Shown here in pieces: positions 1 through 5,730 of a DNA stretch of 5,730 nt (position 1 is its first letter; each line of letters opens with the position of its first letter). Below the pieces are notes generated by a model. It did no database searches and had not been told where the DNA came from. It worked only from the letters and a program-made list of their open reading frames with translations. Where the stretch lies: positions 1 through 5,730 of the forward strand of contig SLKW01000371.1 in assembly GCA_007134405.1 (NCBI GenBank), in the 5' to 3' direction. The translations under genes and the position numbers were made by a program. Source of the stretch: Paracoccaceae bacterium (GTDB taxonomy: Bacteria; Pseudomonadota; Alphaproteobacteria; Rhodobacterales; Rhodobacteraceae).

Positions 1-103
1 GCGTCACGGGCAGCCTGTTGGGTGCCCCATGCGGGGGCCGTGGTCATTGTGCGGGCCGGGTCGCGATGATACGCGCGAGCGCAACACGGGGGCAAGGGCG
101 GGC

Positions 104-1198
104 ATGGCCGGCGAAATGGACGCACCGCTGACGGTACTGGGGATCGAATCGAGCTGCGACGACACCGCGGCGGCGGTCCTGCGTGCTGAAGAGTCGGTGG
201 TTACGATCCTGTCTTCGGTCGTGATGGGCCAGGCGGAGCTGCACGCGGCCTTCGGCGGTGTGGTGCCCGAGATCGCCGCCCGGGCCCATGTCGAGAAGCT
301 CGACCACGCAGTCGAGGCGAGTCTGGCCGAGGCCGGTGTCACGCTGGGCGATCTCGACGCCATCGCCGTGACCGCTGGGCCGGGGCTGATCGGCGGGGTG
401 CTCTCGGGCGTGATGCTGGCCAAGGGGCTTGCCGTGGCGACCGGGCTGCCGCTGATCGGCGTCAACCACCTGGCTGGACACGCGCTGACCCCGCGGTTGA
501 CGGACGGGCTCGGGTTTCCCTACCTGATGCTGCTGGTCTCGGGTGGGCATTGCCAGTTCCTGCGGGTGGAGGGGGCCGAGAACTTCACCCGCCTTGGCGG
601 CACGATCGATGACGCGCCAGGCGAGGCCTTCGACAAGGCCGCGAAGCTTCTGGGCCTTCCGCAACCCGGCGGCCCCTCGGTCGAGACCGTGGCGCAGGCG
701 GGCGACCCCGCGCGCTTCGCCTTTCCCCGCCCACTGCTGGACCGGCCGGGTTGCGATCTGTCCTTCTCGGGGCTGAAGACGGCGCTCATGCGCGGCCGCG
801 ACGCACTGGTGGCCGAGAAGGGCGGGCTCACCCGCGCCGACCGCGCCGATCTCTGCGCCTCGTTCCAGGCTGCGGTCGCCGATGTCCTGGCCGAGAAGAG
901 CGCCCGCGCGCTGGCCGCCAGTCGCGGCGTCACCGCTTTCGCCGTCGCGGGCGGGGTTGCCGCGAACGCTGCCCTGCGCGCCCGGCTCCTTGATGTCGCC
1001 AAGGCCGCCGGCACCCGCTTCGTCGCGCCGCCGCTGGCGCTGTGTACCGACAACGCCGCCATGATTGCCTGGGCGGGGATCGAGCGATTTCGCCTCGGCC
1101 ACCGCGACGACGTGACGCTTGCCGCCCGGCCGCGCTGGCCACTGGATACCGCCGCCCCTGCAATGCTGGGTGCCGGCAAGCGCGGCGCCAAGGCCTGA
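104..1198 (+). CDS. tsaD: tRNA N6-threonylcarbamoyladenosine (t6A37) synthase catalytic subunit TsaD
   Basis: TsaD transfers the threonylcarbamoyl group from threonylcarbamoyl-AMP (made by TsaC/TsaB-type enzymes) to A37 of ANN-decoding tRNAs, working in the cytoplasm with TsaB and TsaE. Seen here: the N-terminal [14 protein letters not shown] motif of the ASKHA fold, the metal-binding HLAGH motif (H122 and H126), [10 protein letters not shown], the [17 protein letters not shown] block, a glycine-rich AVAGGVAAN nucleotide loop, and the C-terminal [10 protein letters not shown] motif with the third metal ligand (D316). From ATG 104 it has 364 residues, longer than E. coli TsaD (about 337) but usual for alphaproteobacteria, which carry a basic Ala/Gly-rich tail. 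I chose ATG 104 because AAGGG at 94-98 sits 5 nt upstream. ATG 116 (product starting [11 protein letters not shown]) fits homology equally well but lacks a clear Shine-Dalgarno sequence. ATG 29 adds an unconserved Arg-rich leader and is unlikely. Identity is very secure; only the start is open. Confidence 0.97.
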   Translation: MAGEMDAPLTVLGIESSCDDTAAAVLRAEESVVTILSSVVMGQAELHAAFGGVVPEIAARAHVEKLDHAVEASLAEAGVTLGDLDAIAVTAGPGLIGGVLSGVMLAKGLAVATGLPLIGVNHLAGHALTPRLTDGLGFPYLMLLVSGGHCQFLRVEGAENFTRLGGTIDDAPGEAFDKAAKLLGLPQPGGPSVETVAQAGDPARFAFPRPLLDRPGCDLSFSGLKTALMRGRDALVAEKGGLTRADRADLCASFQAAVADVLAEKSARALAASRGVTAFAVAGGVAANAALRARLLDVAKAAGTRFVAPPLALCTDNAAMIAWAGIERFRLGHRDDVTLAARPRWPLDTAAPAMLGAGKRGAKA

Positions 1199-1203
1199 GC
1201 CGC

Positions 1204-1235
1204 CTCTTGCGCCCGGCCCGCGCGCCCGGCAAGAG
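1204..1235. repeat. Inverted repeat in the gap between tsaD and the YciI-like gene
   Basis: A perfect 7-bp inverted repeat, CTCTTGC at 1204-1210 and GCAAGAG at 1229-1235, encloses an 18-nt very GC-rich loop. It starts 6 nt after the tsaD stop codon. No T-run follows on either strand, so it is not a canonical intrinsic terminator. It could act as an mRNA stabiliser or processing hairpin, or be a chance or remnant structure. The pairing is read directly from the sequence; any role is inference. Confidence 0.4.
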
Positions 1236-1265
1236 ATAGCGGACCCCACCGGACGGAGCCTCCGC

Positions 1266-1541
1266 ATGCCGCTCTACGCCCTGATCTGCACCGACAAGCC
1301 AGACCACGAGGACCTGCGCCAGGCGACCCGCGCGGCGCATCTGGCCCATATCGAGGAGACTGGCGTCACGGTTCATGCCGGCCCGTTCCTCAACCCCCAG
1401 GGCGGGATGACCGGCTCGCTCGTCGTGCTCGACCTGCCCAACCGCGCCATGGCCGAGGCCTGGGCGGCGAATGACCCCTATGCCAAGGCCGGGCTTTTCG
1501 CCGAGGTGCGGATCGAGGAATGGAAGAAGGTGATCGGCTGA
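1266..1541 (+). CDS. YciI-like family protein (small ferredoxin-like-fold protein)
   Basis: This 91-residue protein matches the YciI/YCII domain pattern: a first beta strand (MPLYALICTDK), a helix with RAAHLAHIEETG (H25 and H28), the AGPFLNPQGGMTGSLVVLDL strand-turn-strand segment, and the NDPYAKAGLF motif (D70, P71, Y72) near the C-terminus. Family members are small alpha+beta-barrel dimers with a conserved His/Asp pair proposed as an active site; no general reaction is established. The start at 1266 is supported by GGAG at 1255-1258, 7 nt upstream. Longer in-frame versions would overlap tsaD and read its C-terminal codons out of frame. The stop codon overlaps the start of the next gene by one base (TGATG), so this gene and the EVE-domain gene form a coupled pair. 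Family call is secure; biochemical role is unknown. Confidence 0.9.
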   Translation: MPLYALICTDKPDHEDLRQATRAAHLAHIEETGVTVHAGPFLNPQGGMTGSLVVLDLPNRAMAEAWAANDPYAKAGLFAEVRIEEWKKVIG

Positions 1542-1957
1542 TGGCGTACTGGCTGATGAAATCCGAGCCCGACGTCTTTTCCTGGGACGACCTCGTGGCG
1601 AAGGGCGAGAAGGGCGAGGAATGGGACGGTGTGCGTAACTATCAGGCGCGCAACAACATGAAGGCGATGGAGCTGGGCGACCGGGTTTTCTTCTACCATT
1701 CCAACATCGGCAAGGAAATCGTGGGCATCGCCGAGGTCTGCGCGCTCGCCCATCCCGACAGTACCACCGAGGATGAACGCTGGGAATGCGTCGATATCCG
1801 CGCCGTCGAACCCCTGCCACGCCCCGTCACGCTGGCCGAGATCAAGGCGACGCCCGAACTGTCCGAGATGGCGCTGGTGAAGGCCATGCGCCTCTCGGTT
1901 CAGCCGGTGACCGAGGCAGAGTGGACGTTCGTCTGCCGGATGGCCAAGGGCGACTGA
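1541..1957 (+). CDS. EVE domain-containing protein (THYN1-like, PUA/YTH-related fold)
   Basis: This 138-residue protein is a single EVE domain over nearly its whole length. Visible family motifs are YWLMKSEPDVFSWDDL at 3-18, WDGVRNYQARNNM at 28-40, GDRVFFYHSN at 46-55, the following IVGIAEV strand, and the C-terminal LVKAMRLSVQPVTEAEW segment. EVE domains belong to the PUA-like superfamily, and known members (human THYN1, EVE domains in prokaryotic restriction systems) bind modified nucleotides in DNA or RNA through an aromatic pocket. This stand-alone form is widespread in proteobacteria and its ligand is not settled. ATG 1541 is chosen because it overlaps the YciI-like stop (TGATG), has AAGAAGG at 1524-1530 inside the upstream gene, and gives the canonical MxYWLMKSEP start; ATG 1520 would add seven unconserved residues. 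Its position beside tsaD suggests, but does not prove, a link to modified RNA. Confidence 0.93.
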   Translation: MAYWLMKSEPDVFSWDDLVAKGEKGEEWDGVRNYQARNNMKAMELGDRVFFYHSNIGKEIVGIAEVCALAHPDSTTEDERWECVDIRAVEPLPRPVTLAEIKATPELSEMALVKAMRLSVQPVTEAEWTFVCRMAKGD

Positions 1958-1968
1958 CCCGCCCCTTG

Positions 1969-1992
1969 CCGCCGCGCCCGGCGGTCGGGCGC
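1969..1992 (+). terminator. Possible GC hairpin after the EVE gene (weak terminator candidate)
   Basis: Starting 11 nt past the EVE stop there are two mutually exclusive GC stems: CCGCC/GGCGG (1969-1973 with 1980-1984) and GCGCCC/GGGCGC (1974-1979 with 1987-1992, 7-nt loop). No U-tract follows, so efficient intrinsic termination is doubtful. The location at the end of a gene pair and before a gene with its own Shine-Dalgarno sequence fits an end-of-operon structure. Such hairpins also arise by chance in DNA this GC-rich. A further GGCGCC repeat pair (2031-2036 and 2043-2048) lies downstream in the same 208-bp gap, where I see no gene and no convincing promoter. Confidence 0.3.
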
Positions 1993-2153
1993 CAGCCTGC
2001 GCGAACATGCTCGACGCTCGGGCCGTTCGCGGCGCCTTCGCGGGGCGCCTGCGCGGCGGCCTGTCGGAAACGGGCGCCAATGCGGCGCTGCAGCGACGGA
2101 ATCGGCGGCAGGTCCGTGCGACCCAGCGAACGGGGGGCGAGGTATTCTGCTGC

Positions 2154-2159
2154 GGAAGG
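2154..2159 (+). promoter_or_regulatory. Ribosome binding site fixing the MFS transporter start
   Basis: GGAAGG lies 6 nt before ATG 2166. It selects this start over the in-frame ATG at 2007, which would add a 53-residue Arg/Gly-rich leader with no transporter-like character. Confidence 0.75.
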
Positions 2160-2165
2160 CGCTAC

Positions 2166-3476
2166 ATGATCAAGGTATTGTCCGGGGTCTGGCCCCTCCT
2201 CCTCGGCATCGTGCTCATCATGCTGGGCAACGGCATGCATTTCACCCTCATCGGCCTGCGCGGCGGGATCGAGGGGTTTTCGGCCGCGGAACTGGCGATC
2301 GTAACTTCGGGGTACTTCCTCGGGTTCCTGTCGGGCGCGCGCTACACGCCGGTGATGATCCGGCAGGTGGGGCATGTGCGCGTCTTCGCGGCACTTGGCA
2401 GCTTCATGTCGGCGGGGCTGATCGCCTTTCCGCTGCTGACCGAGCCCTGGGCCTGGACGATCCTGCGCATACTCATCGGTTTCTGCATGTCGGGCATCTA
2501 TGTCGCGGCCGAAAGCTGGCTGAACAACGCCGCCACCAACGACACGCGCGGCAAGGTCCTGTCGGCCTACATGATCGCGCAGACGCTGGGCATCATCGGG
2601 GCGCAGGGGCTTCTGACGCTGGGCGATGCGGCGACCTCGGTGCTGTTCATCGGCGCCTCGATCCTGGTGTCGATCTCCTTCGGGCCGATCCTTCTGTCCG
2701 CCACCCCAGTGCCGGCGACCGAGGTGGCGCGCGCCATGTCCATGCGCCGGCTCTTCACCGCGGCACCCCTCGGCACCGTCGGGATCTTCCTGCTCGGCAG
2801 CGTCTATGCCACGCAATCGGGGATGGGCGCGGTCTTCGGCAGCCAGATCGGGCTGACGGCCGCGCAGATCGCGCTTTTCATCGCGATGCTGTTCGCGGGG
2901 GCGCTGGTCTTCCAGTACCCCATCGGCTGGCTGTCGGACCGGATGGACCGGCGCAAGCTGATCTTCGGAGCGGCCGTCCTCGGCGCGATCTCCTGCGCGC
3001 TGGGGTGGGTCACCGGCGGCGGGCTGGTGTTCCTGATGATATCCGCGTTCTTCGCTGGCGGTGTGACGACGCCACTCTACGCGCTGTTTCTGGCCTATAC
3101 CAACGATTCACTGAGGCCCGAGGACATGCCGGCTGCCTCGGGCGGGCTGGTCTTCACCTTTGGGCTTGGCGCCATTCTCGGCCCGCTAGCGACCGGCTGG
3201 GCGATGCAGGGACTTGGCCCCTTCGCCTTCTGGCTCGTGCTTGGCGCGACCTTCGCCGCCATCGCGCTCTATGCGCTCTATCGCATGACCCAGCGCGCGA
3301 GCACGCCGAGCGAGGAAACCGAAAGCTACCTTGGGGTTCTGCCAACCGCCTCCCCCGTGGCGTTGGAGGCCGCGGCGGCATGGTCTGCCGAACAGGCCGA
3401 GACCGAACACGATGCCCCCGATGGGTCGGCATCGCCGGGGGCGGGCACCGAGCAACACCCCGTCGCCGGGCGATGA
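2166..3476 (+). CDS. MFS transporter, YcaD-like group
   Basis: This 436-residue inner-membrane protein is a secondary transporter of the major facilitator superfamily; its substrate is unknown. The first helix begins almost at the N-terminus (VWPLLLGIVLIMLGNGMHF), with no signal peptide. Alternating hydrophobic segments fit 12 TM helices ending near residue 373. The loop between helices 2 and 3 reads GFLSGARYTPVMIRQVGH, the degenerate motif A typical of the YcaD-type group. A fuller motif A, GWLSDRMDRRK, occurs at 254-264 in the loop at the start of the second half. The pattern LRGGIEGFS near residue 32 and AAESWLNNAA near 117 also recall YcaD-like proteins. After the last helix comes a tail of about 62 residues rich in Ala, Glu, Ser and Pro, longer than in E. 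coli YcaD (about 382 residues total). The stop overlaps the next gene's start (ATGA), indicating coupling with the downstream ion transporter. Superfamily is certain; subgroup is probable. Confidence 0.92.
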   Translation: MIKVLSGVWPLLLGIVLIMLGNGMHFTLIGLRGGIEGFSAAELAIVTSGYFLGFLSGARYTPVMIRQVGHVRVFAALGSFMSAGLIAFPLLTEPWAWTILRILIGFCMSGIYVAAESWLNNAATNDTRGKVLSAYMIAQTLGIIGAQGLLTLGDAATSVLFIGASILVSISFGPILLSATPVPATEVARAMSMRRLFTAAPLGTVGIFLLGSVYATQSGMGAVFGSQIGLTAAQIALFIAMLFAGALVFQYPIGWLSDRMDRRKLIFGAAVLGAISCALGWVTGGGLVFLMISAFFAGGVTTPLYALFLAYTNDSLRPEDMPAASGGLVFTFGLGAILGPLATGWAMQGLGPFAFWLVLGATFAAIALYALYRMTQRASTPSEETESYLGVLPTASPVALEAAAAWSAEQAETEHDAPDGSASPGAGTEQHPVAGR

Positions 3477-4582
3477 GCTTTCAGGCGCAACTGATCCGGC
3501 TCTGGCTGCGGCAGGAATGGCTGCTGGTGGTGCTGGTTCTGCTGCTGCCACCTTTGCTCTGGCTCGTGCCGACCGGGCCTGTGGGTCTGGCCGCGCTCGT
3601 GGACTGGAAGACGATCGGGGCGCTGGCCGGGCTCATGGTTCTCAGTCGCGGGCTGGAGGCGAGCGGGCTGATCGACCGGATGGGTCGGCGCATCATCTTG
3701 CGCCTGCGGAGCGAGCGGGGGCTAGCGGTTGCGCTGGTGCTGTTTGCGGCGGGGCTGTCGGCGGTGGTGACGAACGATGTTGCATTGTTCGTCACGGTGC
3801 CGCTGACGCTGGCGCTGGGGCGGATGGTGGCGCTGCCGGTGGGGCGGCTGGTGATCTTTCAGGCGCTTGCGGTCAACGCGGGCTCGGCGGCCTCGCCGGT
3901 TGGGAACCCACAGAACCTGTTTCTCTGGCAGGTCTACGGGCTGGGCTTCGGGGAGTTCCTGCTGGCGATGCTGCCGCTGGCCGCGGCGATGCTGGCGATC
4001 CTGCTGGCGCTGGTGCCGCTGGGCTTCGCCGCGCGGCGGCTGGCACTGCCGGGAGAAGGCGCGCCGCTGGCGCTCAGGCCAGGGATGATGGCGGTGTCGC
4101 TTTCGGCCTACCCGGCCTTTCTGGCGCTGGTCAACGCGGGCTTTGCCCTGCCGGCGGCGGGGGTCGTCATCATATTGTATCTGCTTCTTTTTCCGTCCGT
4201 CCTGCGCTGGGTGGACTGGCCGCTACTGCTGGTTTTCGTGCTGATGTTCGTCGATCTGGGGCTGCTGGGCCGGCTGCCCGCGATCGCCGAATCCATCCCC
4301 TTGGCAATGGAGATTCCGGGCGGGGCCTACACGCTTGGCGCCGGCCTGTCGCAGGTCATGTCGAACGTTCCCGCCGCCATTTTCCTTGCGCCGTTTGTCG
4401 AGGATTGGCGGGCGCTGGCCTGGGGCGTCAGCGTCGGGGGCTTCGGGCTGGCGATCGGGTCGCTGGCCAATCTGATCGCGTTGCGCTTGGTGCGGGAAGC
4501 GGGGATGTGGCGGGAATTTCACCTTTGGGCGGTGCCGATGTTCGGGTTTTCGGTCGTGGCGGGGGCGGTGCTCTTGGGGTGA
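3473..4582 (+). CDS. ArsB/NhaD/SLC13-type (ion transporter superfamily) permease
   Basis: This 369-residue, almost wholly hydrophobic protein belongs to the ion transporter superfamily of citrate/dicarboxylate, arsenite and Na+/H+ antiport carriers. Diagnostic motifs appear in both halves of the inverted-repeat fold: TNDVALFVTVPL at 100-111 followed by NAGSAASPVGNPQNLFLWQ at 135-153 (the SxxxPVGNPQN re-entrant loop), and QVMSNVPAAIFLAPF at 294-308 in the second half. The first half also has the VLSRGLEASGLIDRMGRRI segment common to ArsB/citrate-transporter-like proteins. It is somewhat shorter than classical ArsB (about 430 residues). The start at 3473 overlaps the MFS stop by 4 nt (ATGA). 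There is no strong Shine-Dalgarno sequence, so translation probably depends on re-initiation after the MFS gene. No arsR, arsC or two-component gene is nearby, so an arsenite role is not supported; dicarboxylate, sulfate or Na+/H+ exchange remain possible. Confidence 0.88.
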   Translation: MSFQAQLIRLWLRQEWLLVVLVLLLPPLLWLVPTGPVGLAALVDWKTIGALAGLMVLSRGLEASGLIDRMGRRIILRLRSERGLAVALVLFAAGLSAVVTNDVALFVTVPLTLALGRMVALPVGRLVIFQALAVNAGSAASPVGNPQNLFLWQVYGLGFGEFLLAMLPLAAAMLAILLALVPLGFAARRLALPGEGAPLALRPGMMAVSLSAYPAFLALVNAGFALPAAGVVIILYLLLFPSVLRWVDWPLLLVFVLMFVDLGLLGRLPAIAESIPLAMEIPGGAYTLGAGLSQVMSNVPAAIFLAPFVEDWRALAWGVSVGGFGLAIGSLANLIALRLVREAGMWREFHLWAVPMFGFSVVAGAVLLG

Positions 4583-4610
4583 AACGGCGTCACAAAAGGC
4601 CCGATTTGGG

Positions 4611-4664
4611 CGCTGGCAGGCGTATGGCAAACGTATGGCAGACGTGTGGCAAGCGTATGGCAGA
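4611..4664. repeat. Five direct repeats with exact 11-bp period
   Basis: TGGCA cores start at 4614, 4625, 4636, 4647 and 4658, each exactly 11 bp after the last. The last four units (4621-4664) follow CGTATGGCARA with one or two changes each; the first (from 4611) is degenerate (CGCTGGCAGG). On the - strand the array reads as heptamers CTGCCAT, TTGCCAC, CTGCCAT, TTGCCAT, CTGCCAG separated by 4-nt spacers ACGC or ACGT. Heptamer-plus-4 spacing is the layout of PhoB and other OmpR-family winged-helix operators (PHO box half-site CTGTCAT), but the fourth base differs and the spacers are not AT-rich. Eleven is not a multiple of three, so this is not a peptide repeat. It lies between convergent genes, which is unusual for an operator. 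The repeat is certain; its function is unknown. Confidence 0.85.
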
Positions 4665-4698
4665 AACGCGCGTTGCCGTCGTGCGCGGTTAACGATTG

Positions 4699-4712
4699 GC
4701 GCCGCGCGGCGC
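4699..4712. repeat. 14-bp perfect palindrome in the convergent gap
   Basis: GCGCCGCGCGGCGC is its own reverse complement. In DNA of this composition a GC-only palindrome may arise by chance, and nothing adjoining it indicates a role. It lies 35 bp to the right of the 11-bp repeat array. Confidence 0.4.
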
Positions 4713-4746
4713 GGGCGGAATGCGCCGTTTCGCAACTGGCCGTATC

Positions 4747-4770
4747 GGGCCCCGGAAACCGGCCCCTTAT
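4747..4770 (+). terminator. Weak hairpin possibly terminating the transporter operon
   Basis: GGGCC at 4747-4751 can pair with GGCCC at 4761-4765 across a 9-nt loop; alternatively CCGG pairs with CCGG around an AAA loop (4752-4762). The 3' side continues CTTATC, with only two T residues. It is the clearest + strand hairpin between the permease stop and the glnA end, but it lies 164 bp downstream of that stop and lacks a proper U-tract. Confidence 0.25.
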
Positions 4771-4796
4771 CGCGTGACATACCGTTTCGCCGAACG

Positions 4797-4830
4797 AAGC
4801 GGGGCCGGAGCTTTCGCCCCGGCCCCGCCT
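4797..4830 (-). terminator. glnA transcription terminator hairpin
   Basis: A perfect 10-bp stem, GCGGGGCCGG at 4799-4808 and CCGGCCCCGC at 4819-4828, surrounds a 10-nt loop. Read on the - strand it begins 35 nt past the glnA stop and is followed by TTCGTTCGG, a short T-enriched run, fitting a GC-rich alphaproteobacterial terminator. On the + strand no T-run follows the stem, so it points to glnA rather than to the transporter operon, although such a strong stem could slow polymerase in both directions. Confidence 0.7.
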
Positions 4831-4863
4831 GCATCTGTCCCTGGCCCGTGCGGGCCTTCTGCC

Positions 4864-5730
4864 TCAGCAGCTGTAGTAGTACTGATACTCGACCGGGTGC
4901 GGGGTGTGTTCGTAGGTGTAGACCTCCTGCCACTTCAGCGCCATGTAGCCTTCCAGCTGGTCCTTGGTGAAGACGTCGCCGGCAAGCAGGAAGTCGTGAT
5001 CCTCGGCCAGCGATTCCAGCGCCTCGCGCAAGCTGCCGCAGACGGTCGGGATGTCGGCCAGTTCCTCGGGCGGCAGGTCGTAGAGGTCCTTGTCCGACGC
5101 CGGGCCCGGATCGATCTTGTTCTTGATCCCGTCGATCCCGGCCATCAGCAGCGCCGCGAAGCACAAATACGGGTTGGCCGAGGGGTCGGGGAAACGCGCC
5201 TCGACGCGCTTGGCCTTCGGGCTTTCCGCCCACGGGATGCGAATGCAGCCCGAGCGGTTGCGGGCCGAATAGGCGCGCAGCACCGGCGCCTCGAAGCCCG
5301 GGATCAGCCGCTTGTAGCTGTTCGTGGACGGGTTGGTGATCGCGTTCAGCGCCTTCGCGTGCTTGAGGATGCCGCCGATGAACCACAGCGCCTCCTGGCT
5401 GAGATCGGCATACTTGTCGCCGGCAAAAAGCGGCTTGCCGTCCTTCCAGATCGACATGTTGACATGCATCCCGGTGCCGTTGTCGCCCTTGATGGGCTTG
5501 GGCATGAAGGTCGCGGTGCGCCCGTAGGCGTGGGCGACGTTGTGGATGACGTACTTGAACTTCTGCAGCTCGTCGCCCTGCTGGGTCAGCGTGCCGAAGA
5601 TCAGCCCCAGTTCGTGCTGGCACGACGCCACCTCGTGGTGGTGCTTGTCGACATTCATGCCGATCGCCTTCATCGTCGACAGCATCTCGGAGCGCATGTC
5701 CTGGCCGGCATCGATCGGGTTGACCGGGAA
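4864..5730 (-). CDS. glnA: Glutamine synthetase type I (GSI-beta), C-terminal 288 residues; 5' end outside window
   Basis: GlnA makes glutamine from glutamate, ammonia and ATP in the cytoplasm as a dodecamer. The window holds the C-terminal 288 residues, about three-fifths of the usual 469; the reading frame is open to the right edge, so the start lies beyond it. Seen in order: [16 protein letters not shown], the [13 protein letters not shown] segment with two metal-ligand glutamates, [33 protein letters not shown] with the metal-binding His, [18 protein letters not shown], the substrate-binding [28 protein letters not shown], and [10 protein letters not shown] carrying the conserved adenylylation tyrosine (codon at 5082-5080). 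The protein ends [11 protein letters not shown], close to E. coli HPVEFELYYSV. The tyrosine site means control by GlnE/PII-type adenylylation is expected. In alphaproteobacteria glnB usually lies just upstream, which would be past the right edge. No frameshift or missing key residue is visible. Confidence 0.97.
   Translation of the reverse strand, partial: FPVNPIDAGQDMRSEMLSTMKAIGMNVDKHHHEVASCQHELGLIFGTLTQQGDELQKFKYVIHNVAHAYGRTATFMPKPIKGDNGTGMHVNMSIWKDGKPLFAGDKYADLSQEALWFIGGILKHAKALNAITNPSTNSYKRLIPGFEAPVLRAYSARNRSGCIRIPWAESPKAKRVEARFPDPSANPYLCFAALLMAGIDGIKNKIDPGPASDKDLYDLPPEELADIPTVCGSLREALESLAEDHDFLLAGDVFTKDQLEGYMALKWQEVYTYEHTPHPVEYQYYYSC

Noticed and set aside
1..7. Possible start of a divergent gene (GTG ACG on the - strand), which could be hemC, often found divergent to tsaD in Rhodobacteraceae.
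   Set aside because: Only two codons are inside the window and the upstream Shine-Dalgarno match is poor, so identity rests on recalled gene order alone.
4..465. 153-codon open frame on the - strand over the tsaD 5' half.
   Set aside because: Low-complexity Ser/Ala/Pro/Thr composition typical of the antisense of a high-GC gene; it lies opposite the strongly conserved TsaD N-terminus.
930..1820. Long - strand open frames over the tsaD end, the YciI-like gene and the EVE gene, including one at 1478-2080.
   Set aside because: Arg/Pro/Gly-rich products with no family pattern, opposite clearly recognisable genes; GC-rich shadow frames.
2143..2148. TATTCT as a -10 box for the MFS transporter gene.
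   Set aside because: Only four of six bases match and no -35-like hexamer lies at suitable spacing; it would also leave a very short leader.
4591..4611. Second terminator on the - strand: GCCC/GGGC stem followed by CTTTT.
   Set aside because: The stem is only 4 bp and it lies over 250 bp past the glnA stop, beyond a far stronger hairpin at 4799-4828.
4611..4664. CRISPR array or plasmid-type iteron origin as an explanation of the direct repeats.
   Set aside because: Units are 11 bp with no unique spacers, and there are no cas, rep or partition genes; the surroundings are core chromosomal genes.
3331..4692. 453-codon + strand open frame overlapping the MFS end and the whole permease gene.
   Set aside because: The Gly/Ala/Arg-rich product has no membrane or domain pattern and is a frame-shifted reading of the real permease, whose motifs are unmistakable in the other frame.
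4635..4970. Small + strand open frame starting in the repeat array and running antisense into glnA.
   Set aside because: Arg-rich composition, no Shine-Dalgarno site, overlap with a conserved gene, and the 11-bp repeat would change frame every unit.
4223..5623. 466-codon - strand open frame overlapping glnA and the end of the permease gene.
   Set aside because: It is an off-frame reading of glnA joined to antisense of the permease; the true GlnA frame carries all conserved motifs.

Overview
This 5.73 kb window is GC-rich DNA (roughly two-thirds G+C by eye). It carries five complete protein genes on the + strand and one gene on the - strand that is cut by the right edge. Protein sequences, codon use and gene combination (a TsaD with a long alphaproteobacterial C-terminal tail, a YciI-like protein coupled to an EVE-domain protein, and a GSI-beta glutamine synthetase) point to an alphaproteobacterium, most likely of the Rhodobacteraceae/Paracoccaceae type. 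This assignment is from recall of the families, not from a search.

Region 1 (about 104-1957) is a tRNA-modification/nucleic-acid-associated cluster. tsaD encodes the catalytic subunit for t6A37 synthesis in tRNA. After a 67-bp gap holding an inverted repeat comes a small YciI-like protein. Its stop codon overlaps the start of an EVE-domain protein (TGATG), so those two are probably translated together.

Region 2 (about 2166-4582) is a membrane transport pair. A 12-TM-type MFS permease of the YcaD-like group overlaps by 4 nt (ATGA) with an ArsB/NhaD/SLC13-type ion transporter. The overlap suggests one transcript and translational coupling. The substrates cannot be read from the sequence.

Region 3 (4583-4863) is the 281-bp gap between convergent genes. 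Its notable content is an array of five direct repeats at exactly 11-bp spacing (core TGGCA on +, YTGCCAN on -), which resembles the architecture, though not the exact sequence, of PhoB/OmpR-family operator arrays. It also holds a 14-bp palindrome, a weak + strand hairpin, and a strong 10-bp GC hairpin placed to terminate glnA.

Region 4 (4864-5730, - strand) holds the C-terminal 288 residues of glnA, with the conserved adenylylation tyrosine and metal/substrate motifs intact.

Most of the window is ordinary core-genome content. I do not see a mobile element, CRISPR array, RNA gene or a convincing new defence-type system. The best candidate for something undescribed is the 11-bp phased repeat array at 4611-4664.
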